Assembly: GCA_964411125.1 (NCBI GenBank)
Contig: CAYPJU010000012.1
Location: 1 to 64,000, forward strand
Reading direction: 5' to 3'
Origin: JBFIHF01 sp964411125
GTDB lineage: Bacteria; Myxococcota_A; Bradymonadia; Bradymonadales; Bradymonadaceae
DNA: 64,000 nt
The notes beneath the pieces were generated by a model. That model ran no database searches. It was not told the DNA's origin and saw only the letters and a list, made by a program, of their open reading frames with translations. Positions within the stretch are counted from its first letter, which is position 1, and the number at the start of each line of letters is the position of its first letter. Shown here piece by piece: positions 35,255-43,342 of the stretch. Made by a program: the position numbers and the translations under genes.

Positions 35255-36982
35255 ATGTTCAAACGCTTCCTCAAATTCTTCCGCGGTGACGAGGGGTCAC
35301 CTCAAGAGGCTTTCGACGGAAGCTACCTCGACCATCTCCTGCAGCAGGTGAGACCCAACGTCGTGGCGCAGCTCGAGGAGTGCCCCGAGCACGACCCGCT
35401 CCTCCTCGTGGTCGTCGGGATCCTCCGTTACACGATGATCAACGCGTGGAGCCCCAAACTCCGGGCGCCGCTCGCGGACTCCAATTCGCCGGGTCGTGAC
35501 GCCCCCCCCGGAGGGGTCGAGGCCGGCCCGAGCAGCGACAGCACCGACGAATTCGAGACCGCTGCCGCCATCAACCCCGACGAGACCGAGGAGATCAGGC
35601 CCGACGACGTGCTGGCCGAAGAGAGCATCGACGAGGCAGACGCGGAGACCGGCGCCCCTGACGCTCAGGACGACGAGCTCGAGGCCGAACCGTCCGACGA
35701 CGAGGACGACATCCCACAGAGCCCGGCCCCCGCTCCGCAGAGTGCGCTTCGCAAGACCGAGGAGATCGACGTCTCCGAGATCCGTGAGGCGAGCCGTCGC
35801 GCCAGCAGGGAGGCCCCCGCCGATACGACTTTCGAGCGCGAAGTCGTCCAGGTCGAGCAAGCCGACCCCACGATCGAGATCGAACAGGACACGCTCTTCG
35901 AAGCGCAGAAGAACGACGACCGCCCACGCATCGACACCGAAGAGGTGCTCCAGGCGGGGAGGATGTTCCTGGGGCTCTTGATCGAGAACGATCGCCTCCC
36001 CCTCGAGCTCCAGCTCACCGTCGCCGAGACCACCCTCGCCCGCGATCTGCTCCTCGGCTACTTCGTCGCCAACACCGATTTCGAAGACAAGGCGAGGCGA
36101 CTCCTCACCCTGGTCGAGCAGAAGTTCGCCGAAGAACACTTCAGCCAGGCCTCGATCCTGCTCGAACTCTTCCAGACCGACGATCAGACGCGCATCAACA
36201 ACGATCGCAACCTCTTCTACGAAGACATGATCCTTCGTCTCGGCATCCGTCGACGGCATCGGATGTCGGCCGAAGAGCTTCGCCGATTCGAGACGCTGAT
36301 TTCGGGCTGCGACAATCCCGAGGGTGCTCAGGAGATGATCGACTGGCTGGGCGACTCGTGCCTCATCCGGTTCCAGACCTTCAACCGCGATCCCGAACAC
36401 GTCGCCGTGTGGGGAAAGATCGCCGGCGCGAGCACCCGCGCAGATGCGCGTGAGACGTTCTTGCGCTACCTCCCCCCGAGGCGCTGGCGAGCCCTCGGAC
36501 ATTACCCGTCGCTCGACGCGGTCGAACAGGTTCAGCGGCACGTCACGATCGAGACGGCGCGCGAGTACGTCATCTCGCTGCTCAAGACGTGCTACTTCGT
36601 CCTGCGGGCCGTCGGGGACACCGGGCTCGAGGGATATCTCGACACCTTCTTCGACTGGGCGGACGTCAAATACGGCGTCGATGCCACCCGCATCATGCCG
36701 GAACTCTACAAACGGTCCATGATGGACCCCGAGCCGATGGCGGTCATCCTCGACGACATCTACGACGAGTTCTTCGGCGAACGGACCCCCGAGATCATCG
36801 ATCGCTGGGGCGACGAAGAGATCGAGAGCGCAATCTACCTTGCGCTCAACGAACTCGGTGAGTGCGATCTCGGCGAGATCGCTCCCGGATACTACGACTT
36901 CGGAGCGTTCGTCTTCGACCGGCTCTTCGACGTTCGGTATCCGTCGCCCGAATTCTCCTTCAAGATTCATCGCCTCACGTGA
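35255..36982 (+). CDS. Hypothetical protein with acidic disordered linker
   Basis: 575 residues, no signal peptide. An N-terminal small domain (MFKRFLKFFRGDEG to about 75), then a long acidic, Pro-containing linker (about 80-215, rich in Asp/Glu with DETEEI and EDDIPQSPAP), then a large alpha-helical domain (about 220-575). I do not recognise the helical domain; its pattern of RRLLTLVEQKFAEEHFSQASILLELF and later repeats suggests TPR-like or HEAT-like helices. The next gene overlaps its stop by GTGA. The start was set by the candidate promoter and by the Lys-rich N-terminus. Confidence 0.7.
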   Translation: MFKRFLKFFRGDEGSPQEAFDGSYLDHLLQQVRPNVVAQLEECPEHDPLLLVVVGILRYTMINAWSPKLRAPLADSNSPGRDAPPGGVEAGPSSDSTDEFETAAAINPDETEEIRPDDVLAEESIDEADAETGAPDAQDDELEAEPSDDEDDIPQSPAPAPQSALRKTEEIDVSEIREASRRASREAPADTTFEREVVQVEQADPTIEIEQDTLFEAQKNDDRPRIDTEEVLQAGRMFLGLLIENDRLPLELQLTVAETTLARDLLLGYFVANTDFEDKARRLLTLVEQKFAEEHFSQASILLELFQTDDQTRINNDRNLFYEDMILRLGIRRRHRMSAEELRRFETLISGCDNPEGAQEMIDWLGDSCLIRFQTFNRDPEHVAVWGKIAGASTRADARETFLRYLPPRRWRALGHYPSLDAVEQVQRHVTIETAREYVISLLKTCYFVLRAVGDTGLEGYLDTFFDWADVKYGVDATRIMPELYKRSMMDPEPMAVILDDIYDEFFGERTPEIIDRWGDEEIESAIYLALNELGECDLGEIAPGYYDFGAFVFDRLFDVRYPSPEFSFKIHRLT

Positions 36983-37659
36983 AGCGCCCCGAGCTCCGCC
37001 AGGCCTGCTTCGGGCTTGTCGCCGCGCTCGCGCTCGCCCTTCCGCACACGCCCTCGGCCCAGACTCGCGACTCGATCGAGTTCGACGCCCAACCCGATCA
37101 ATCCGAATCGATCTGGTTCGTCCCGGAGTTGTCCGGTGGATGGGTGCTCGAAGCGTCGCTGGGGGGAGGGCTTTCGTCGCAACCAGCCACGCCGGGCTCA
37201 GCCTTTTCGGTCGGTCTCGGCTGGCGCCATTACTTCGAAGGACACGGACGACTCGGTCTTCGCGGATCCGCGATCTACGAGAACGGAGGTGCGCTCGACG
37301 GGGGAATCTTCGGCACGTCTCACCGCCTCGGAATCGCCGCCGCGTTCGGGTTTCGGGGAATCACGCCGAACTATCTCTTCGGCGGTCTCGGCCTCTTCGT
37401 CGACGCGGGGGTCGTCAGCATCACCCCCCCGAAGATTCCGTCGAACGAAGGACTCCCCGCGCCGGAGACCGGGTCGCAGTTTTCGGTGGGGCTGGAGGCT
37501 CCGGTGGGATCGCTCGTCGTCATCTCCCCCTATCTGTGGGCGGAGGTTGCGCCCTCGGCCTCGGTCACCACCGTGAACCTCCCCTCTCTCGGCGCCGTCG
37601 AGGTCTGGGCGCGATTCACCTTCCGGTTGGAATGGTCACGCCCGAAGCGATCGCGCTGA
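36979..37659 (+). CDS. Exported protein, probable outer-membrane beta-barrel
   Basis: 226 residues. The signal peptide (MKRPELRQACFGLVAALALALPHTPSA) is cleaved before QTRD. The mature part consists of alternating hydrophobic strands with Gly and aromatic residues (GGWVLEASLGGGLSS, FSVGLGWRHYFEGHGRLGLRGSA, VEVWARFTFRLEW), ending near an aromatic residue as small outer-membrane barrels do. No family is recognised. The GTG start overlaps the previous stop (GTGA), so it is probably coupled to the gene before it. Confidence 0.72.
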   Translation: MKRPELRQACFGLVAALALALPHTPSAQTRDSIEFDAQPDQSESIWFVPELSGGWVLEASLGGGLSSQPATPGSAFSVGLGWRHYFEGHGRLGLRGSAIYENGGALDGGIFGTSHRLGIAAAFGFRGITPNYLFGGLGLFVDAGVVSITPPKIPSNEGLPAPETGSQFSVGLEAPVGSLVVISPYLWAEVAPSASVTTVNLPSLGAVEVWARFTFRLEWSRPKRSR

Positions 37660-37690
37660 CTGTGGCGGCTGAGAAGGTCTCCGAGTCGCC

Positions 37691-37708
37691 GCGCCCGCCG
37701 TCGGGCGC
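37691..37708. terminator. Possible bidirectional hairpin between convergent genes
   Basis: GCGCCCG-CCGT-CGGGCGC, a 7-bp stem between stops at 37659 and 37719. No T-run, so the assignment is weak. Confidence 0.35.
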
Positions 37709-37718
37709 CTCGACGCCG

Positions 37719-39101
37719 TCACTCCAGCCCGACGGTCGCAAGGTCGTAGTCCTTGATCTTGTACAGGAGGGCGCGGTGGCTGATCTCCAGCAACTTCGCC
37801 GCGTTCGTGCGGTTGCCTTTCGTCTCTTCCAGCGCGCGTCGGATCAGAATCCGTTCGAGCGCGGCCGACATCTTCTTGATCGAGAGTTCGTCGGACTCGA
37901 AGAGTTGCTTCAGCTCGTCGTTCGCCTCTCGGATTCGATCCGGCAGTAGCTCTACCCCGATCCGGTCGTCGGTCGTGAGGACGACGCCGCGCTCGATGCA
38001 GTTCTGAAGCTCTCGGACGTTGCCCGGCCACCCGTACCTCGTCATCAGGTCGAGGGCCTCCGGGGTCACGCTCTTGACGTGGGTCCCCTGCCGGGCGTTC
38101 TGCACCCCGATGAAGTGGTCGATGAGCAAGGGGATGTCGTCAGGGCGCTGTCGCAGCGCGGGCATCTCGATGTTGATGACGTTGAGGCGGTAGAAGAGGT
38201 CCTCGCGGAATCGCCCCGCTTCGACCTCCTCGCGCAGGTCCCGCAGACTGGCGGCGATCACCCGCACGTCGATCTTGGTGTTCTGCGTGTCCCCCACTCG
38301 CCGGACCTCGCTCTCCTGCAACACTCGGAGCAGCTTCACCTGCAGTTGGAGCGGCAGCTCCCCGATCTCGTCGAGGAAGATCGTCCCCCCGCTCGCCTCC
38401 TGGAACAGCCCGACCTTGTCGCGGCTGGCGTCGGTGAAGGCCCCTTTGGCGTGTCCGAAGAGCTCGCTCTCCAACAGCGTCTCGGGGATTGCGCCGCAGT
38501 TGATCGGGACCCAGGGACCCTTCGCGCGTGTAGATCGGTCGTGGATGGCACGCGCGACGAGCTCTTTTCCCGTGCCCGATTCCCCCGTGATGAGGACGGT
38601 CGACTTCGTCTCCGCGACCTTCTCGATCAGTCCGAAGACTTTCTCGATCGGGTCGGACGCCCCCACGATGGAGGGGAAGCGCCCTTGGGGCTCTATCACC
38701 TGTTTCAACCGGCGATTGTCGCGCTGTAACTGCAACCGCTCCGCCGCCTTGAGAATCGTGAGGACGATCTCGTCTCGCTTGAACGGCTTGTCGATGTAGT
38801 CGTAGGCGCCACGCTTGATGGCGTCGAGGGCGACCTCCCGATTGCCGAAGGCGCTCATTACGATGACGGTCGTATCGATTTCGCGACGCCGCAGCTCTTC
38901 CAGAAGCTCCATCCCCCCCATTTTCGGCATCCTGACGTCGGAAAGGACGATGTCGAAAGTCCCGGTCAGCAACTGCTTCAGCGCTTCCTCGCCGTTGTCC
39001 GCCGCGGTGACCTCGTAGCCCTCCTTTTCGAGGAAGAGCTTCACCATGTGACGAATGCTCTCCTCGTCGTCGACGACGAGTATACGAAGCGATGGGCCCA
39101 A
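37719..39101 (-). CDS. Sigma54-dependent response regulator (NtrC family)
   Basis: 460 residues from the chosen start: receiver domain (phospho-acceptor D55 in LSDVRMP), AAA+ sigma54-interaction domain (Walker A GESGTGKE, then ELFGHAKGAFTDA, Walker B GGTIFLDEIGEL, R-finger region FREDLFYRL), and a Fis-type helix-turn-helix (GNRTNAAKLLEISHRALLYKIKDY). The sigma54 contact loop reads GAFTDA rather than GAFTGA. The start is uncertain: TTG at 39101 with GGAGA five nt upstream lies just before the receiver; ATG codons at 39206 and 39260 would add an unrelated Pro/Ser-rich leader. No histidine kinase gene is adjacent. It diverges from the PUFA-synthase-like gene, which it might regulate. Confidence 0.92.
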   Translation of the reverse strand: MGPSLRILVVDDEESIRHMVKLFLEKEGYEVTAADNGEEALKQLLTGTFDIVLSDVRMPKMGGMELLEELRRREIDTTVIVMSAFGNREVALDAIKRGAYDYIDKPFKRDEIVLTILKAAERLQLQRDNRRLKQVIEPQGRFPSIVGASDPIEKVFGLIEKVAETKSTVLITGESGTGKELVARAIHDRSTRAKGPWVPINCGAIPETLLESELFGHAKGAFTDASRDKVGLFQEASGGTIFLDEIGELPLQLQVKLLRVLQESEVRRVGDTQNTKIDVRVIAASLRDLREEVEAGRFREDLFYRLNVINIEMPALRQRPDDIPLLIDHFIGVQNARQGTHVKSVTPEALDLMTRYGWPGNVRELQNCIERGVVLTTDDRIGVELLPDRIREANDELKQLFESDELSIKKMSAALERILIRRALEETKGNRTNAAKLLEISHRALLYKIKDYDLATVGLE

Positions 39102-39296
39102 GCGATTCTCCGATTCGTGGCACGACGAGGATACGCGCGCTCCGCTCCACCGTCGAGCCAACGTTTCCGCTCCCCCGGGTGGAAGAACCTTCGCGGAGGT
39201 TTGCATCGGTCCGCCGTCCGCCCCCTGCTTCGGGCTCGCGGCGTCTGACTGCGCAGTCATTCTTCAATTTGACCCCTCGATCATGGGCCGCGAAAG

Positions 39297-39305
39297 TGTT
39301 ATAGC
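39297..39305 (+). promoter_or_regulatory. Candidate extended -10 promoter (TGtTATAGC) of the megasynthase gene
   Basis: TG-n-TATAGC about 30 nt before the ATG at 39333. No matched -35 is at normal distance: the nearest TTGACC (39269) is 25 nt away. No clear sigma54 site (GG-N10-GC type) was found by eye in the gap. Confidence 0.4.
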
Positions 39306-39332
39306 ACTCGACCTTCGCGGGCCGAGGAGTCT

Positions 39333-42300
39333 ATGAGCAGGCAGAACAACATTCCCGTCGCGGTCGTGGGTGTCGGAGCCCTCTTCCCTGGATCCGTGGA
39401 TGCGGAAGGGTTCTGGAAGAACATTCTCGCAGGGACGGACCTGATCGGCGATATCCCTGCGGAGCGCTGGCGGGTCGACGACTACTTCGATTCGGACGCA
39501 TCGCGGCCCGACAAGACGTACGCCCGCCGAGGCGGGTTCCTGTCGAAGACCCCGTTCGACGTGATGCGCTACGGGGTCCCCCCGAACCTCATCGAAGCGA
39601 CGGACACGTCGCAACTGCTGGCCCTGATCGTCGCGCAGCAGGTTCTCGACGACGCCGCTCGTGGGCAGTTCACCGACATGGATCGCGAGAAGATGAGCGT
39701 GATCCTCGGCGTGACGTCCGGGCAGGAGCTCATGATCGAGATGGCGAGCCGGCTTCAGCGCCCCGTCTGGGTGAAGACGCTCCGCGAGATGGGGATGCCG
39801 GAAGACGAAGTCCAACAGGCGTGCGACCGGATCGCCGATCACTACGTCGACTGGCAGGAGGGGACCTTCCCTGGCCTGCTGGGGAACGTCGTGGCGGGCC
39901 GAATCGCGAACCGGTTCGACCTCGGCGGCACCAACTGCGTGACCGATGCAGCTTGCGCGTCGACCCTGTCGGCGCTGTCGATGGGGCTTCACGAGCTCTG
40001 GAGTGGCGACTCCGACGTCGTGATCGCGGGGGGTGTCGACACCTTCAACGACATCTTCATGTACATGTGCTTCTCGAAGACCCCCGCGCTGTCGAAGAGC
40101 GGCGACTGCCGGCCCTTCTCCGACGCCGCGGACGGCACGATGCTCGGCGAGGGCCTGTCGATGTTCGCCCTCAAGCGGCTCGAAGACGCCGAGCGCGATG
40201 GCGACGAGATCTACGCGGTCATCCGCGGCATCGGTAGCTCGTCGGACGGGCGCTCGAAGAGCATCTACGCCCCGCTCTCCGAAGGTCAGGCCAAGGCGCT
40301 TCGTCGTGCCTACGAGCGCGCCGGCTACGGACCGGAAACGGTCGAGCTCGTCGAGGCGCACGGGACGGGTACTAAAGCCGGTGACGCCGCGGAGTTCGGT
40401 GGGCTCGACGCCGTCTTCGGCGAAGCCTCCGACACTCGCCAGTGGTGCGCTCTCGGTTCGGTGAAATCCCAGGTCGGCCACACGAAAGCCGCCGCCGGGG
40501 GTGCCGGCCTCTTCAAGGTCGTGATGGCGCTGCACCACGGTGTGCTCCCGCCGACGATCAAAGTCGACCGGCCCAACCCGAACCTCGAGATCGAGCAGAG
40601 TCCCTTCTACATCAACACCGAAGCCCGCCCGTGGATTCGAGGAAGCGAACATCCCCGACGGGGCGGGGTGAGCGCGTTCGGGTTCGGTGGATCGAATTTC
40701 CACACGACGATCGAAGAGTACACCGGCTCGCAGCGTAAGCCGCGGTTCTTCTCGTCGATGTCGGAGCTCGTCGTGCTGGGAGCGGATTCGACGGCTCAGC
40801 TCCTGGAGCGACTCGACGTACTCTCGGCGCGCGCGGCTGAGGCCGACCGACTCGATCGACTCGCTCACGCCACGCAGACCGACTTCCCCGGCGGGCAGGC
40901 GCGCCTCTCCATCGTGGCGGACAGCCTCGAAGATTTGAGGCGCAAGCTGGCGAACGCCCGCGACTCGATCCAGAACAATCCGCCCGATACGGCGTTCGAG
41001 CTCCCGAACGGCATCTACCTCGGATTCGGGGAACACGACGGGGAGCTCGGATTCCTCTTCCCCGGACAGGGGAGCCAGTTCGTCGGAATGGGCTCCGACC
41101 TCGCGATGGCGTTCACCGAGGCGCGAGAAGTCTGGGACCGCACGGCGGACGTGGAGCTCGGCGACGAACCGCTGCATCGGGTCGTCTTCCCGATTCCCGC
41201 ATTCGACGACGCGACCCGAGAAGCGCAGGAGACCAAACTTCGCGCCACCGAATGGGCCCAACCCGCTCTCGGCGCCACGAGCCTCGCGACGCTCGCGTTG
41301 CTCAGAAAAGTGGGCGTCGACGCCGATGCCTTCGCCGGACACAGTTTCGGTGAAATCACCGCCCTCTGCGCGGCCGGCGCGCTCGACGAAACGACGATGC
41401 TTCGTGTCGCCCGTCAGCGGGGCGAGCTGATGGCCGCCGCCGCAGAGTCGACGACCGGCGCGATGACGGCAGTTCAGACCGACGGCGAGAAGCTCGACCA
41501 GTTCATCGCCGAGCATTCCCTCGACGTGACGGTCGCCAACTACAATTCGCCCAAACAGGTGGTCATCTCCGGCACTCTCGAATCGATCGAGGCCGCCGAG
41601 AAAGCACTGAAGGCCGCCGAGCTGGGGTTCACTCGCCTCAAGGTCGCGACCGCCTTTCACTCGCCCGTGGTCGCCGACTCTGTCGGGCCGTTCCGACAGT
41701 TCCTCGACGACGTCGAGATCGGTGATGCCGGGTCCGTGTTCGCGAACACGTCCGCCGACCGATACCCGACGGGCGCCGATGAACGCCGTGACCTCCTCGC
41801 CAACCAGATCGCGAACTCCGTTCGGTTCGAAGCGATGATTCGCAACATGACCGACGCCGGCGTGAAGACCCTGGTCGAGGTCGGACCGGGCACGGTGCTG
41901 ACACGGCTCGCGAGGCGGATCGTCCCCGACGACGTCATGGTGATTCCGACGGACGCCAAGGGCCGAGACTCGGTCGGGGCGTTCTGGCACGCGCTGGCGC
42001 GCCTGACCGCTCGTGGCATCGCCGTCGATTTTGCCCCGCTGTGGGCCGATCGCGCGCTGCCGGAAGAGCCGGCAGACGCACCCAAGATGACGGTCGACAT
42101 CTGGGGCGGCAACCACAACCGCCCCTACCCTCCTCCTGCAGGAACGGAGCTTCCACCTCCGAATCCGACACGCACAACCAACGCTCGAGTTTCGGGCGCA
42201 GACGAAGTGGCAACTATGAAACGCGACGACGACAAGGCGAACAATCAGCCCGCTCAGCGCCAGGCACCGGCCCCGGCCCCCGCTCAGCTCGACCCGATGT

Positions 42301-43295
42301 GGGTCCAGGCTTTCGCGGAGAGCCAGCGCCAGATGGCGGAGGCCCACGCGGCATACCAGAACGCGATGGCTCAGACTCACACCGCGTTCCTCACGGCGCT
42401 CGCAGCTTCGCAGTCGAACCTCGCCGCGATGCTCGGTGGCCAGGCCCCGGAGATGCCCGCCCCTGCCGCCGCCGCGCCGCGATTCGAAGCTCCGAGCTTC
42501 AGCGCCCCGGCAAGCTATACCCCGTCTCCGGTTCCGCCGCCGCCAGCCCCCGTCGCGGCGGCTGCACCGCCCGCGCCTGTGCGCCCCGCACCGGCACCCG
42601 CGCCTGCGCCTGCGCGACCCGCGCCGGCTCCGGCCCCTGCACGTGCGGCTGCTCCGGCGCCCGCCCCGAAACCGCCCGTCGCCACGAACGGAGGCGATCA
42701 GGATCTGACCGGTCTTCTCCTCGACGTCGTCGCGGACAAGACTGGATATCCCTCCGAGATGCTCGACCTCGGCATGCAGTTGGAGGCCGACCTCGGGATC
42801 GATTCGATCAAGCGGGTCGAGATTCTCTCAGCCGTCTCCGAGGCTGCACCTCACCTGCCGGAAGTCGACGGCACGCAGATGGCGCAGCTCAATACGCTCG
42901 GTGAGATCGTCTCTTTCCTCGAAAATCTCGGTGGAGTGGAGGCTCCCGCGCCGGCGCCGAGCCCCGCACCCGTCGCCGACGTCGTCCCGGTCCCGAACAG
43001 GCCGGCGACCAACGGCGCGGCAGCCGGCGGCGAAGAAGTGCAGGACGTGCTCCTCGCCGCGGTTGCCGAAAAGACCGGGTACCCGCAGGAGATGCTCGAG
43101 CTCGACATGCAGCTCGAAGCAGACCTCGGGATCGACTCGATCAAGCGCGTCGAGATTCTCTCGGCCGTGACGGACGCTCTCCCACAGCTTCCCGAGGTCG
43201 ATGGTGCCGAGATGGCCGCGCTCGGAACGCTCCGCGAGATCCTCGAGTTCATGAACGCGGGCCTCGGCGAAAAAAAAAACAGCCTGAGCGCCTGA
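39333..43295 (+). CDS. PUFA-synthase-like megasynthase, KS-AT-ACP-ACP part (PfaA-like)
   Basis: 1320 residues. A ketosynthase (about 5-470) has active-site Cys208 (DAACASTLSA), EAHGTGTKAGD and GHTKAAAG. An acyltransferase (about 560-880) has the GHSFGE nucleophile Ser671. A Pro/Ala-rich linker leads to two acyl-carrier domains, each with DLGIDSIKRVEI (phosphopantetheine sites Ser1158 and Ser1269). The domain order and the DSIKRVEI motif are those of PfaA-type polyunsaturated fatty acid synthases and of related heterocyst-glycolipid-type enzymes. The product is unknown. The frame stops soon after a run of ten A (43270-43279); the following KR-DH frame is open back through that run, so the two are probably one protein of about 2090 residues. 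GAGGAG precedes the ATG by 3 nt. Confidence 0.93.
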   Translation: MSRQNNIPVAVVGVGALFPGSVDAEGFWKNILAGTDLIGDIPAERWRVDDYFDSDASRPDKTYARRGGFLSKTPFDVMRYGVPPNLIEATDTSQLLALIVAQQVLDDAARGQFTDMDREKMSVILGVTSGQELMIEMASRLQRPVWVKTLREMGMPEDEVQQACDRIADHYVDWQEGTFPGLLGNVVAGRIANRFDLGGTNCVTDAACASTLSALSMGLHELWSGDSDVVIAGGVDTFNDIFMYMCFSKTPALSKSGDCRPFSDAADGTMLGEGLSMFALKRLEDAERDGDEIYAVIRGIGSSSDGRSKSIYAPLSEGQAKALRRAYERAGYGPETVELVEAHGTGTKAGDAAEFGGLDAVFGEASDTRQWCALGSVKSQVGHTKAAAGGAGLFKVVMALHHGVLPPTIKVDRPNPNLEIEQSPFYINTEARPWIRGSEHPRRGGVSAFGFGGSNFHTTIEEYTGSQRKPRFFSSMSELVVLGADSTAQLLERLDVLSARAAEADRLDRLAHATQTDFPGGQARLSIVADSLEDLRRKLANARDSIQNNPPDTAFELPNGIYLGFGEHDGELGFLFPGQGSQFVGMGSDLAMAFTEAREVWDRTADVELGDEPLHRVVFPIPAFDDATREAQETKLRATEWAQPALGATSLATLALLRKVGVDADAFAGHSFGEITALCAAGALDETTMLRVARQRGELMAAAAESTTGAMTAVQTDGEKLDQFIAEHSLDVTVANYNSPKQVVISGTLESIEAAEKALKAAELGFTRLKVATAFHSPVVADSVGPFRQFLDDVEIGDAGSVFANTSADRYPTGADERRDLLANQIANSVRFEAMIRNMTDAGVKTLVEVGPGTVLTRLARRIVPDDVMVIPTDAKGRDSVGAFWHALARLTARGIAVDFAPLWADRALPEEPADAPKMTVDIWGGNHNRPYPPPAGTELPPPNPTRTTNARVSGADEVATMKRDDDKANNQPAQRQAPAPAPAQLDPMWVQAFAESQRQMAEAHAAYQNAMAQTHTAFLTALAASQSNLAAMLGGQAPEMPAPAAAAPRFEAPSFSAPASYTPSPVPPPPAPVAAAAPPAPVRPAPAPAPAPARPAPAPAPARAAAPAPAPKPPVATNGGDQDLTGLLLDVVADKTGYPSEMLDLGMQLEADLGIDSIKRVEILSAVSEAAPHLPEVDGTQMAQLNTLGEIVSFLENLGGVEAPAPAPSPAPVADVVPVPNRPATNGAAAGGEEVQDVLLAAVAEKTGYPQEMLELDMQLEADLGIDSIKRVEILSAVTDALPQLPEVDGAEMAALGTLREILEFMNAGLGEKKNSLSA
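43270..43279 (+). other. Ten-A run, probable frameshift or slippage site
   Basis: In the upstream frame the run reads GAA AAA AAA AAC and contains the heptamer A-AAA-AAC, the best-known -1 slippery sequence. A -1 shift here, or one extra A in the mRNA, joins the KS-AT-ACP-ACP frame to the KR-DH frame with no stop between. See the findings. Confidence 0.75.
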
Positions 43296-43342
43296 CGCCT
43301 CCCGAGCCCACGACCACGAGCGACGTCGAGATCGACCGCTAC

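Noticed and set aside
39264..42380. 1038-residue minus-strand open frame over the megasynthase
   Set aside because: It is antisense to KS-AT domains with clear motifs; its translation is Arg/Val/His-rich without any family, as expected of high-GC shadow frames.
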